From contig NZ_JAUSBN010000067.1 in assembly GCF_030651995.1 (NCBI RefSeq), forward strand, positions 1 to 64,000: 64,000 bases of DNA, written 5' to 3'. The position numbers and the translations under genes are program-made. The notes below the pieces were generated by a model. That model made no database searches, had not been told where the DNA came from, and worked only from the letters and a program-made list of their open reading frames with translations. This document shows, piece after piece, positions 8,571 to 16,563 of the stretch. The stretch's first letter is position 1. Each line of letters begins with the position of its first letter. The DNA is from Reyranella sp. (GTDB lineage Bacteria > Pseudomonadota > Alphaproteobacteria > Reyranellales > Reyranellaceae).

Positions 8571-8828
8571 ATGAAGACGTGGCCCGTACAGGATGCCAAG
8601 GCGCGTTTCAGCGAGATGCTCGAGGATTGCCTGCAGCACGGCCCTCAATTGGTCACCAGGCGTGGCAGCGAGGCGGCGGTCCTCGTGCCCATCGAGGAAT
8701 GGCGGCGTCTGCGCGGCGCTCCCGTGCGGACACTCAAGGATCTCCTTCTGTCAGACGAGGCGCGAGGCGAGTTCAAGGTGCCGCCGCGCGGCCGGCATCC
8801 CCGTCGCGCGATCCCGCGCTTCGATTGA
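8571..8828 (+). CDS. Phd/YefM-type antitoxin
   Basis: An 85-residue protein with the Phd/YefM DNA-binding N-terminus: WPVQDAKARFSEMLEDCL, then VTRRGSEAAVLVPIEEWRRL. The tail (RGRHPRRAIPRFD) is basic and probably disordered until it wraps the toxin. It should neutralise the PIN-domain toxin encoded 18 bp downstream and repress the promoter immediately upstream, whose palindromes it probably binds. A strong AGGAGG precedes the ATG. Confidence 0.9.
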   Translation: MKTWPVQDAKARFSEMLEDCLQHGPQLVTRRGSEAAVLVPIEEWRRLRGAPVRTLKDLLLSDEARGEFKVPPRGRHPRRAIPRFD

Positions 8829-8846
8829 CGCGACCCTCGGCGCGAT

Positions 8847-9257
8847 ATGTACCTGCTCGACACCAACGTCGTTTCCGAGCTGAGGCGGCTCAAGCCGCAT
8901 GGCGGTGTCCTGGCCTGGCTTCGCGCGACCGACCATCGCCTGCTTCGGCTCTCTGCCGTATCTCTCGGGGAGATCCAGGCGGGCATCGAATTGACGCGCG
9001 ATCAGGATCCCGGCCGCGCCGCGGAGATAGAACATTGGGCCGACGAGGTCGCGCGTACCCATGAGGTAATACCGATGGATACGACGATTTGCAGGACCTG
9101 GGCGAAGTTGATGCACGGCAAGTCCGACACGCTGGCCGACGATGCGCGTATTGCCGCCACGGCCGTGGTGCACGGGCTTACTGTCGTGACCCGCAATGTC
9201 CGCGATTTCGTCCCTTTCGACGTTCCGACATTCAATCCCTTTCAGGTGTCGCGATGA
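8847..9257 (+). CDS. PIN-domain ribonuclease toxin, VapC/FitB type
   Basis: A 136-residue PIN-domain protein. The acidic residues that bind the metal are visible: Asp5 in LLDTNVVSE, Glu in SLGEIQAG, Asp in LADDARIAA and Asp in TRNVRDF. Such toxins cleave RNA, usually tRNA or mRNA, when freed from the antitoxin. The ending FDVPTFNPF is typical of the FitB-like branch. Its stop overlaps the start of the next gene (ATGA), so an acyl-CoA synthetase is translated from the same message, which is unusual for a toxin operon. Confidence 0.9.
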   Translation: MYLLDTNVVSELRRLKPHGGVLAWLRATDHRLLRLSAVSLGEIQAGIELTRDQDPGRAAEIEHWADEVARTHEVIPMDTTICRTWAKLMHGKSDTLADDARIAATAVVHGLTVVTRNVRDFVPFDVPTFNPFQVSR

Positions 9258-10789
9258 GACTGATCGACTATTTCGACCGCGGGGCGGATCTTTATCCGGA
9301 GCGGCACTGCCTGCATGACGGCACTCGGGGCTGGACCTATCGCGAGGTGCGCGCTCAGACGCATCGCGTCGCCAATGGGCTGCTGGCCATGGGGCTGGGA
9401 CGCGGCTCCAAGGCGGCGGTCTATAGTCCCAACCATGCGGCGGCCTATGCCTGCCTGCTGGGCATCGTGCGCGCCGGCGTCACCTGGGCGCCGGTCAATG
9501 CGCGCAACGCGCTGGAGGAGAATTTCTACATCCTGAACAACACCGACGTGGAGGTGCTGTTCTACCATTCGAGCTTCGAGGGCTACCTCGCGCGCATCCG
9601 CGAGGCCTGCCCGCGCATCACCGGCTTCGTCTGCATCGACACGCCGTCCTTCGAGACATGGCTGGCGGCGCAGAAGGAAGAGGCACCGGACCTGCCCGAC
9701 GCGCCGGACGACGTGGCGTTCCTCGCCAGTTCGGGCGGCACCACCGGGCGGCCCAAGGGCGTGCAGATCACCAACCGCAACATCGAGACGATGAACTCGA
9801 TCTTCTGGGCCTGCATGCCGGTGAAGTCGCCGCCGGTCCACCTGATGGTGGCGCCGATGACGCATGCGGCGGGTGTCTGTTCGTTTCCGCTGCTGCCCTT
9901 CGGCGGCACCAACATCTTCATGGGCACGGCCGATCCCGGCGGCATTCTGGCCGCAATCGAGCAGCACAAAGTCACGCATGTCTACATGCCGCCGACCCTG
10001 ATCTACATGCTCCTCGCGCATCCCGACGTGGGCAAATACGACTACAGTTCGCTGCAGCATCTCGTCTATGCCTCGGCGCCGATGTCGGTCGACAAGCTGG
10101 TCGAGGCCGTGAAGGTGTTCGGCCCCGTGCTGACCCAGACCTACGGCCAGGCCGAGGCCTGCATGATCTGCACCTTCTTCTCGCCGGAAGACCACGTGGC
10201 GGCGCTCGAGAGCAACAACCGCCACCGGCTCGCGAGCTGCGGCAAGGTTACGCCGCTGGTGCGGCTCGAGGTGATGGACGATCACGGCAAGCTCCTGCCG
10301 CGCGGTCAGCGCGGCGAGATCGTCGTGCGCGGCAATCTCGTGATGAAGGGCTACTACAACAATGTCGAGGCGACGGCCGAGGCGTCTGCCTTCGGCTGGC
10401 ACCATACCGGCGACATCGGCGTGATCGACGAGGACGGGTTCGTCTACATCGTCGATCGCAAGAAGGATATGATCATCTCCGGCGGCTTCAACGTCTTCCC
10501 TGGCGAGGTCGAGCAGGTCCTGTGGAGCCATCCCGCGGTGCAGGATTGCGCGGTGATCGGCATTCCCGACGAGAAGTGGGGCGAGGCGGTGAAAGCCGTC
10601 GTCGAGCTGAAGCCCGGCATGACGGTCAAGGCCGACGAACTGATCCTGCTCGCCAAGGAGAAGCTCGGCGGCGTCAAGGCGCCGAAGTCGGTCGACTTCG
10701 TCGACGTGCTGCCGCGCAGCCCCGTCGGCAAGGTGCTGAAGAAGACGCTGCGCGAACCGTACTGGGTCGGCCACGAGCGGAAGATCTGA
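9254..10789 (+). CDS. Acyl-CoA synthetase (AMP-binding family)
   Basis: A 511-residue adenylate-forming enzyme that activates a carboxylic acid to its CoA thioester. The P-loop ASSGGTTGRPKG, the YGQAEA motif, the HTGDIG...DRKKDMIISGGFNVFP hinge region and the C-terminal catalytic lysine in SPVGKVLKK are intact. I place the start at the ATG at 9254, which overlaps the toxin stop and gives the normal N-terminus RLIDYFDRGADLYPER; an open frame continues upstream only through the toxin gene. The substrate, fatty or aryl acid, cannot be told from sequence alone. Confidence 0.88.
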   Translation: MRLIDYFDRGADLYPERHCLHDGTRGWTYREVRAQTHRVANGLLAMGLGRGSKAAVYSPNHAAAYACLLGIVRAGVTWAPVNARNALEENFYILNNTDVEVLFYHSSFEGYLARIREACPRITGFVCIDTPSFETWLAAQKEEAPDLPDAPDDVAFLASSGGTTGRPKGVQITNRNIETMNSIFWACMPVKSPPVHLMVAPMTHAAGVCSFPLLPFGGTNIFMGTADPGGILAAIEQHKVTHVYMPPTLIYMLLAHPDVGKYDYSSLQHLVYASAPMSVDKLVEAVKVFGPVLTQTYGQAEACMICTFFSPEDHVAALESNNRHRLASCGKVTPLVRLEVMDDHGKLLPRGQRGEIVVRGNLVMKGYYNNVEATAEASAFGWHHTGDIGVIDEDGFVYIVDRKKDMIISGGFNVFPGEVEQVLWSHPAVQDCAVIGIPDEKWGEAVKAVVELKPGMTVKADELILLAKEKLGGVKAPKSVDFVDVLPRSPVGKVLKKTLREPYWVGHERKI

Positions 10790-11736
10790 TGCGCGACTGG
10801 CTGCGGCGTCTCCCGCCCAACGTGCAGGGGGCGCTGTGGCTGGTGAGTGGCGGCTTCATCTTTACCTCGACGGGCGTGATGATCCGCCTGCTCTCCGAGC
10901 AGATCGAGAGCGTCCAGACCGCGTTCTTCCGCGCCATCCTCTCGGTGATCATGCTGTTGCCGCTGATGATGACGGGCCGCGTGAAGCCCTGGCTCAGCAA
11001 ACGCATCAAGGGCCACTTCTGGCGCACCTTCATGGGCACCACCTCGATGGTGCTGGGCTTCTACGCCATCTCGATGCTGCCGCTGGCCGATGCCACGGCC
11101 ATCGCCTTTTCCCAGCCGCTCTTTTCCGTCCTCGTGGCCGCCGTCATCGCCAAGGAGAAGGTCCGCTGGCGGCGCTGGACCGCGACCGTCGTGGGCTTCA
11201 TCGGCGTACTGGTCATGGTGCGGCCGGGCGAGAGCAGCCTGCAGCTCGGCGCGCTGGTGGCGCTGGCCAATGCCGCCTGTGTCGCGGTCTCGATCCTGCT
11301 GGTGAAGCGGCTCTCGGATTCCGAATCGCCGCTGATGATCCTGACCCAGTTCGCCATTTTCTCGACGCTGCTGCTGGCGCCGCCGGCGCTGTGGGTCTGG
11401 CGCTGGCCCGACCTGTTCGGCTGGGTGCTGGCGATCGGCATCGCGTCAACCGCCACGGTCGGTCAGTATTTCTGGGTGCAGGCCTTCAAGGCCGGCGAGA
11501 TGTCGGCCATCGCGCCGTTCGAGTACATGCGCCTGCCCTTCGCGGTGTTCATGGGCTGGTTGATGTGGAACGAGATGCCGGTCGTCTGGACCTATGTCGG
11601 CGCCGCCATCGTCATCGCCTCGGCGCTCTACATCGCCCACCGCGAGCATGCGGTCGCGCGCGAACGGCGGCACGCCGCTGTGGTCAGCCCGCCGCCGAAG
11701 CCCCCGGTTGGGCCTGGGTCTGGGCCTGCTCCTTAA
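10789..11736 (+). CDS. DMT-superfamily transporter (EamA type)
   Basis: A 315-residue membrane protein of about ten helices in two repeated EamA halves (roughly residues 10-150 and 160-300). It opens with GALWLVSGGFIFTSTGVMIRLL and carries the usual helix ending FIGVLVMVRPG in the first half. EamA proteins export amino acids, metabolites or drugs. The ATG shares its A with the stop of the acyl-CoA synthetase gene, so the two are co-translated. The last 53 bp overlap the 3' end of the opposing DUF1232 gene. Confidence 0.87.
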   Translation: MRDWLRRLPPNVQGALWLVSGGFIFTSTGVMIRLLSEQIESVQTAFFRAILSVIMLLPLMMTGRVKPWLSKRIKGHFWRTFMGTTSMVLGFYAISMLPLADATAIAFSQPLFSVLVAAVIAKEKVRWRRWTATVVGFIGVLVMVRPGESSLQLGALVALANAACVAVSILLVKRLSDSESPLMILTQFAIFSTLLLAPPALWVWRWPDLFGWVLAIGIASTATVGQYFWVQAFKAGEMSAIAPFEYMRLPFAVFMGWLMWNEMPVVWTYVGAAIVIASALYIAHREHAVARERRHAAVVSPPPKPPVGPGSGPAP

Positions 11737-12061
11737 GGAGCCAGGCCCGCGCCCGGGCGCGGTGCCCTTCCGTGATGTGCATACGGGCGGCGGTGAAGGC
11801 CGCGACCATGATCGCGGCATCGTCGGTGAAGCCGAGGCCCAGCAGCAGGTCGGGAATGGCGTCAAACGGCAGCACGAAATAGGCCAGCGCCCCGAACAGG
11901 GTCGCGCGGATCGGCAGCGGCGTGGCGCTGTCGCTGGCGCAGTAGAAGGCCGCGACCGCATCCTCGGTGAAGGGCACGCGACCCAGGTTACGGCGCGCCT
12001 TCTGCCAGAAATTCCGGCGGACGGTGGTTTCGTTCCGGACCAGGTCGGATGTGTCGCTCAT
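11684..12061 (-). CDS. DUF1232 (YkvA-like) small membrane protein
   Basis: A 125-residue protein with the DUF1232 core: [27 protein letters not shown], a hydrophobic stretch with the conserved PxDxIPD pattern. The function of this family is unknown. I choose the ATG at 12061 (MSDTSDLV), not the one at 12151, because the longer form would cover the promoter and start region of the divergent dehydrogenase. The C-terminus is alanine/glutamine-rich. Confidence 0.8.
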   Translation of the reverse strand: MSDTSDLVRNETTVRRNFWQKARRNLGRVPFTEDAVAAFYCASDSATPLPIRATLFGALAYFVLPFDAIPDLLLGLGFTDDAAIMVAAFTAARMHITEGHRARARAWLLKEQAQTQAQPGASAAG

Positions 12062-12090
12062 GCCGGGAAAGGTTGGGTCGGTGGGCCCGC

Positions 12091-12118
12091 TTGGCAAGGG
12101 GGATGGAAATGCTAAAAG
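12091..12118 (+). promoter_or_regulatory. Putative promoter of the SDR dehydrogenase
   Basis: TTGGCA at 12091-12096, a 16-bp spacer, and TAAAAG at 12113-12118 preceded by TGC, which resembles an extended -10. It lies 23 bp before the dehydrogenase ATG and its GGAGG. This is a sequence match only. Confidence 0.4.
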
Positions 12119-12140
12119 CGCCCAACCACGGAGGACATGG

Positions 12141-12902
12141 ATGAACGTCAAGGGTCAGGCCGCCATCGTCACGGGCGGCGCGTCGGGATTGGGCGGCGCC
12201 ACGGCGTCAGCACTGGCGGCCGCGGGCGCCAAGGTCGCCATCTTCGACCTGCAGGACGATCTGGGCGAGCAGAAGGCCAGGGAAATCGGCGGCCTCTTCG
12301 TCAAGACGAACGTCGCCGACGCTGCCAGCGTCGAAGCCTCCGTGAAGACGGTCGTCGAGAAGCTGGGCACGCCGCGCGTCGTGGTGAACTGCGCCGGCAT
12401 CGGCCGGTCCGGCCGCACGATCTCCAAGTCCGGTCCGCACGACCTGGCGATGTTCAGCCAGGTCATCCAGGTCAACCTGATCGGCACCTTCAACGTGATC
12501 CGCATCGCGGCCTACGCCATGAGCCAGTCGGAGCCGCTGGACGGCGGCGAGCGCGGCGTCATCGTCAACACCGCGTCGGTCGCGGCCTTTGACGGCCAGA
12601 TCGGCCAGGCAGCCTATTCGGCCTCGAAGGGCGGCGTCGTCGGCATGACCCTGCCGATCGCGCGCGACCTGGCGAGCCTCGGGGTGCGCGTCTGCACCAT
12701 CGCGCCCGGCCTGTTCCTCACGCCGATGATGATGAGCCTGCCGGCGGAAGCGCAGAAGAGCCTTGGCGCGCAAGTGCCGTTCCCCTCGCGCCTCGGCGAT
12801 CCGAAGGAGTATGCCCAGCTCGCCATGAGCATCGTCGAGAACCCCATGCTGAACGGCGAGACGATCCGTCTCGACGGCGCCATCCGCATGGCGCCGAAGT
12901 AA
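12141..12902 (+). CDS. SDR-family 3-hydroxyacyl-CoA dehydrogenase, HSD10-like
   Basis: A 253-residue short-chain dehydrogenase. The NAD-binding [12 protein letters not shown], the NCAG motif, and the catalytic Ser/Tyr/Lys ([21 protein letters not shown]) are present. The active-site segment and the ending [11 protein letters not shown] closely resemble HSD17B10-type enzymes, which oxidise 3-hydroxyacyl-CoA in branched-chain and short-chain acyl degradation. An adjacent acyl-CoA synthetase unit on the same strand fits. GGAGG lies at 12130-12134. Confidence 0.88.
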   Translation: MNVKGQAAIVTGGASGLGGATASALAAAGAKVAIFDLQDDLGEQKAREIGGLFVKTNVADAASVEASVKTVVEKLGTPRVVVNCAGIGRSGRTISKSGPHDLAMFSQVIQVNLIGTFNVIRIAAYAMSQSEPLDGGERGVIVNTASVAAFDGQIGQAAYSASKGGVVGMTLPIARDLASLGVRVCTIAPGLFLTPMMMSLPAEAQKSLGAQVPFPSRLGDPKEYAQLAMSIVENPMLNGETIRLDGAIRMAPK

Positions 12903-12916
12903 GCGGCCCGGAGGGC

Positions 12917-13291
12917 ATGCCGATGCGGTTTCCGACGTTGCTGACGGCGGCGGTCGTATTGGCCGCCGTCGCCACACCCGCCCGTGCCGAGCCGCGCTGG
13001 CTCGCCTGCAAGGTCACCGACCAGGGTGGTCAGGTGCGCAATTTCAGTGTCGTGTTCGACGACCGGCGCAACACGGTCGGCGTCTGGGACGGAACCTCGA
13101 TGGCCGAGGGGACGAGCGTGGTCATCACGTTCCAGGCGCTGCGAGCGACCTTTCCCAATTTCTCGATGACCTACAACAGGAACGACGGCGCCTTCTCGAT
13201 GACGCCGCTCGGGGCCAACTATGGCGGCCTTCTGCACGGCGCATGCCGCCGCAGTCCGCCGCCGCCCGGCGTTCCCGCCGGGCAGCGTTAG
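12917..13291 (+). CDS. Small exported protein of unknown function
   Basis: A 124-residue protein with a clear Sec signal peptide (about 24 residues, ending PARAE), two cysteines and a proline-rich tail. The body has a beta-rich pattern (VVFDDRRNTVGVWDGTS...) resembling small secreted proteins of alphaproteobacteria, but I do not recognise a family. It follows the dehydrogenase gene by 14 bp and converges on the DUF3395-like gene 10 bp away. Confidence 0.6.
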   Translation: MPMRFPTLLTAAVVLAAVATPARAEPRWLACKVTDQGGQVRNFSVVFDDRRNTVGVWDGTSMAEGTSVVITFQALRATFPNFSMTYNRNDGAFSMTPLGANYGGLLHGACRRSPPPPGVPAGQR

Positions 13292-13301
13292 CGACGCTTC
13301 G

Positions 13302-13916
13302 TCAGTAGCCGAGATCTGCCGGCTGCTCGCAGCGCAGGTCGGCGACGCTGTTCTCCGTTGCCTGACGGCCCGGCGTCGTCTGGCCGTTGCAGGTGTAGCG
13401 GATGCGCAGCGTCTTGGTGAGACGATCGGGCATGCCGAAAATATAGGCCATCGCCGGCACCTGGCAGCGGGTCGAGCCGTCGCCGCAGATGTCGCGCACC
13501 TGCTGGGTGACGTCGATGCTCGCGGACGGGCCGCCCCACGAGGCTTCGAGGATATCGATCCGACGCGGCACGATGGGCGCTTGCCCGACGCAGGCCATGC
13601 GGACCTTGAAGGTCGGCGGCGCGACCTCGGCCAGCACGAAGTTCTGCGGCTGGCAGGTCCAGATCACGGTGAGCTTCTTGGCCAGGTCCGCGCGATTGTC
13701 GTTGAAGGCGGGGCCATTGGCGAACACGTCGCAGGGATAGCCCCCGGGACAGGTGACCATGCTGGTCACGTCGGCGCCGGGTCCCGCCTGTGGCAGGCCC
13801 CAGTAGGCGCGCTTGATCTGCGCCGTCGATTGCACCACCACCCGCGAGCCTTGGCTGCACGCCACGGCCGTGCCCACGACGGCCATTGCCAGAAGAAGTA
13901 GACGACCCCAAGCCAT
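13302..13916 (-). CDS. Exported protein with two tandem DUF3395-like repeats
   Basis: A 204-residue protein with a signal peptide that ends near VGTAVACSQG and could be a lipoprotein signal. After it come two copies of one pattern. The first begins IKRAYWGLPQAGPGADVTSM and ends at KKLTVIWTC. The second begins ILEASWGGPSASIDVTQQV and ends at KTLRIRYTCNGQ. This x-A-x-(Y/S)WG...DVT...K-x-L-x-(V/I)-x-(Y/W)-T motif matches my memory of DUF3395, better known from the C-terminus of some eukaryotic DnaJ-like proteins. Several cysteines may form disulphides. I choose the ATG at 13916 because the signal peptide starts there. Confidence 0.55.
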   Translation of the reverse strand: MAWGRLLLLAMAVVGTAVACSQGSRVVVQSTAQIKRAYWGLPQAGPGADVTSMVTCPGGYPCDVFANGPAFNDNRADLAKKLTVIWTCQPQNFVLAEVAPPTFKVRMACVGQAPIVPRRIDILEASWGGPSASIDVTQQVRDICGDGSTRCQVPAMAYIFGMPDRLTKTLRIRYTCNGQTTPGRQATENSVADLRCEQPADLGY

Positions 13917-14111
13917 GAAACCCCCGGTCAATAACTGCACTGCCAATCCCAATTCCCGCGGGGAAACTAACGTCCGGGCGCGGTCGCGGCAATCGGCCAA
14001 GCTTGACACTATTTGCACTGTTCTTGAGAGTGAAGGCGATGGGGATCGCGATCTCCCCACGAGGCGACAGCCGAAGCATCGCGTCCTGCCATGTTCACAA
14101 AGGACGCCGCC

Positions 14112-14942
14112 ATGCCTTCGCCCAACACGATTTCCGCCGAAAAGCTCGCCCGTCTTCTCGGGCGTCCCGATTCCCCTTCCTTGATAGACGTCCGCACTGA
14201 CGAGGATTTCGACGCCGATCCTCGGCTCGTGCCGGGCGCGGTTCGCCGCCCCTGGAACGAGGCTCCAACCTGGGGGCCGGCCTATGTCGGCACCGGCCGG
14301 CCGGCCGTGGTGATCTGCAGGAAGGGCCTGAAACTGAGCCAAGGAGCAGCCGCCTGGCTTCGCCATCAGGGCGTCCCGAGCGATGTGCTCGAGGGCGGCA
14401 TGGTCGCGTGGCAGGCGGCGAAGCTGCCGACCGTGCCTGTCGAGAGTCTGCCGCGGCGCGACGCGCAGGGTCGCACGGTGTGGGTCACCCGCAGCCGGCC
14501 GAAGGTCGACCGCATCGCCTGCCCGTGGCTGATCCGGCGCTTCGTCGATCCGCAGGCGGTGTTTCTCTATGTCGCGCCCTCGGAGGTGCTCGACGTCGCC
14601 GACCGGTTTGGCGCGACGCCGTTCGACGTCGACCATCCGGACGTGCACTGGAGTCATCGCGGCGAGCGCTGCACGTTCGATCTCATGGTCGAGGAATTCG
14701 GCCTGGAGACCCAGCCCCTGAAGCGCCTGGCCACGATCGTGCGCGGCGCCGATACCGGCCGCCCGGACGTTGCCCCCGAATCGGCGGGCCTGCTGGCCGC
14801 GTCGCTCGGCCTGTCACGCATGTACGCCGACGACCTGGCGCAACTCGAGGCGGGACTCGCCCTCTACGATGCCTTCTATCGCTGGTGCCGCGATGCCGTC
14901 GACGAGGGTCACGACTGGCCGCCGACCGCGAGGAAATCATGA
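14112..14942 (+). CDS. Rhodanese-ChrB fusion, chromate-resistance protein
   Basis: A 276-residue fusion. Residues 1-115 are a rhodanese domain with an active-site-like loop VVICRKGLKLSQ carrying a cysteine. Residues about 125-276 match the ChrB C-terminal domain (VWVTRSRPKVDRIACPWLIRRF, then PFDVDHPDVHWSH). ChrB-domain proteins regulate or help chromate resistance. The stop overlaps the chrA start by four bases, so the two proteins are made together. AAAGGA at 14098-14103 favours the ATG at 14112 over the one at 14091. Confidence 0.85.
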   Translation: MPSPNTISAEKLARLLGRPDSPSLIDVRTDEDFDADPRLVPGAVRRPWNEAPTWGPAYVGTGRPAVVICRKGLKLSQGAAAWLRHQGVPSDVLEGGMVAWQAAKLPTVPVESLPRRDAQGRTVWVTRSRPKVDRIACPWLIRRFVDPQAVFLYVAPSEVLDVADRFGATPFDVDHPDVHWSHRGERCTFDLMVEEFGLETQPLKRLATIVRGADTGRPDVAPESAGLLAASLGLSRMYADDLAQLEAGLALYDAFYRWCRDAVDEGHDWPPTARKS

Positions 14943-16303
14943 GCGAGCCGAAAGCGCACGGCGTCCCGTTTGTCGAGGCGATGAAGGTCTGGGCCCGCGT
15001 CGCGGCCCTTTCCTTCGGGGGGCCTGCCGGGCAGATCGCGGTGATGCATCGCATCATCGTCGAGGAGAAGAAGTGGATCGGCGAGCAGCGGTTCCTGCAG
15101 GCGCTGAACTACTGCACCCTTCTGCCCGGTCCCGAGGCGCAGCAGCTCGCGACCTACATCGGCTGGCTGATGCACCGCACGGCGGGCGGGCTGCTGGCCG
15201 GCACGCTGTTCGTGCTGCCGGGCCTCGTGGCCATCATGGCGCTGTCGTGGGTCTATGTGCTGCTGGGCAAGGTCACCCTGGTGCAGGGCCTCTTCTTCGG
15301 GCTGAAAGCCGCCGTGCTGGTCATCGTGATCGAGGCGGTGCTGCGGGTCGGGCGGCGGGCGCTGCGCAACAACGCGATGCGCCTGCTGGCGGTCGCTGCC
15401 TTCGTCGCGATCTTCTTCTACGGCGTGCCGTTCCCGCTGATCGTCGTCGCGGCGGGGCTGATCGGCTTCTTCGCCACGAAGCTCGGCCGGTCGGAGTTCC
15501 AGGCCGGTGGCCACGGCGCCGGCGGCCATGCCGGCCTGGGAGATGCCCAGTCGTTGCTGGGCGACGCGACCCCCGAACATGCCAGGCCCAACCTCGTCTG
15601 GACGCTGTCGATCGGCGCCATTTTCCTGATCCTGTGGCTGGCGCCGGTCGGGCTGTTGTGGCTCCTGCGCGGACCCGACGACATCTTCACGCAGATCGCG
15701 GTGTTCTTCAGCAAGATGGCGGTGGTGACCTTCGGCGGTGCCTACGCCGTGCTGGCTTATGTCGCGCAACAGGCGGTCGACCAGTATGGCTGGGTCACCG
15801 CCGGCGAGATGCTGGACGGGCTCGGGCTGGCCGAATCGACGCCCGGGCCGTTGATCATGGTGACGCAGTTCGTGGGTTTCCTCGGCGCCTGGCGCGATCC
15901 GGGAGGACTATCCCCGCTGCTGGCCGCAACCCTGGGGGGGCTGCTCACCACCTGGGTCACGTTCGTGCCCTGCTTCCTGTGGATCTTCGTCGGCGCGCCC
16001 TATGTCGAGGCGCTGCGGTCCAACAAGGCGCTGTCAGGGGCGCTGGCCGCCATCACCGCAGCGATCGTGGGCGTGATCCTGAACCTTGCCGTCTGGTTCG
16101 GACTGCAGGTGCTGTTCGCCGAGCTGCGCCCGGTGAGCCTGCTCGGCGCCACCGTCGACGTGCCGGTGCTGGGATCCGCCAATGTCGCGGCCGTCGCACT
16201 GGCGGCGGCCTGTGCGGTTGCTGTATTCCGCTTCCGCTTCGGGATGATCCCGGTCCTGCTGGCCAGTTCGATGGCCGGCATCGTCTACGCATTGATGTTA
16301 TAG
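14939..16303 (+). CDS. chrA: Chromate efflux transporter ChrA
   Basis: A 454-residue inner-membrane protein of the CHR family with two homologous halves. The first half has SFGGPAGQIAVMHRIIVEEKKW and the LLPGPEAQQLA motif; the second has VTFGGAYAVLAYVAQQAV and ESTPGPLIMVTQFVGF. Between them lies a hydrophilic linker rich in glycine and histidine (GGHGAGGHAG). ChrA expels chromate using the proton-motive force. It is translationally coupled to the rhodanese-ChrB gene. Confidence 0.92.
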   Translation: MSEPKAHGVPFVEAMKVWARVAALSFGGPAGQIAVMHRIIVEEKKWIGEQRFLQALNYCTLLPGPEAQQLATYIGWLMHRTAGGLLAGTLFVLPGLVAIMALSWVYVLLGKVTLVQGLFFGLKAAVLVIVIEAVLRVGRRALRNNAMRLLAVAAFVAIFFYGVPFPLIVVAAGLIGFFATKLGRSEFQAGGHGAGGHAGLGDAQSLLGDATPEHARPNLVWTLSIGAIFLILWLAPVGLLWLLRGPDDIFTQIAVFFSKMAVVTFGGAYAVLAYVAQQAVDQYGWVTAGEMLDGLGLAESTPGPLIMVTQFVGFLGAWRDPGGLSPLLAATLGGLLTTWVTFVPCFLWIFVGAPYVEALRSNKALSGALAAITAAIVGVILNLAVWFGLQVLFAELRPVSLLGATVDVPVLGSANVAAVALAAACAVAVFRFRFGMIPVLLASSMAGIVYALML

Positions 16304-16310
16304 GAACCCA

Positions 16311-16553
16311 ATGACCGACACCCTCCCCGACCGCCTGTCCACCAATCCCAAGAGCCCGCACTATGACGAGGCGCTTCTCCAGCGCGGCATCGGCATCAGG
16401 TTCGACGGCCAGGAGAAGACCAACGTCGAGGAGTATTGCGTGAGCGAGGGCTGGATCCGCGTCGCCGTGGGCAAAACGGTGGATCGCAAGGGCAATCCGC
16501 TGACCATCAAGCTCAAGGGCACGGTCGAACCGTTCTTCGAGACCAAGTCCTAG
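16311..16553 (+). CDS. DUF3297 family protein
   Basis: An 80-residue protein matching DUF3297: DRLSTNPKSPHYD at the N-terminus, then GIGIRFDGQEKTNVEEYC and a lysine-rich KLKGTVEPF ending. The family is small, conserved in proteobacteria and of unknown function. It begins 7 bp after chrA, with the TAXI gene 10 bp further, so all three may share a transcript. Confidence 0.88.
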   Translation: MTDTLPDRLSTNPKSPHYDEALLQRGIGIRFDGQEKTNVEEYCVSEGWIRVAVGKTVDRKGNPLTIKLKGTVEPFFETKS

Positions 16554-16563
16554 AGGAGGCTGA

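Noticed and set aside
14003-14040. Promoter with TTGACA before the rhodanese-ChrB gene
   Set aside because: A perfect -35 box is present but no acceptable -10 lies 15-19 bp downstream.
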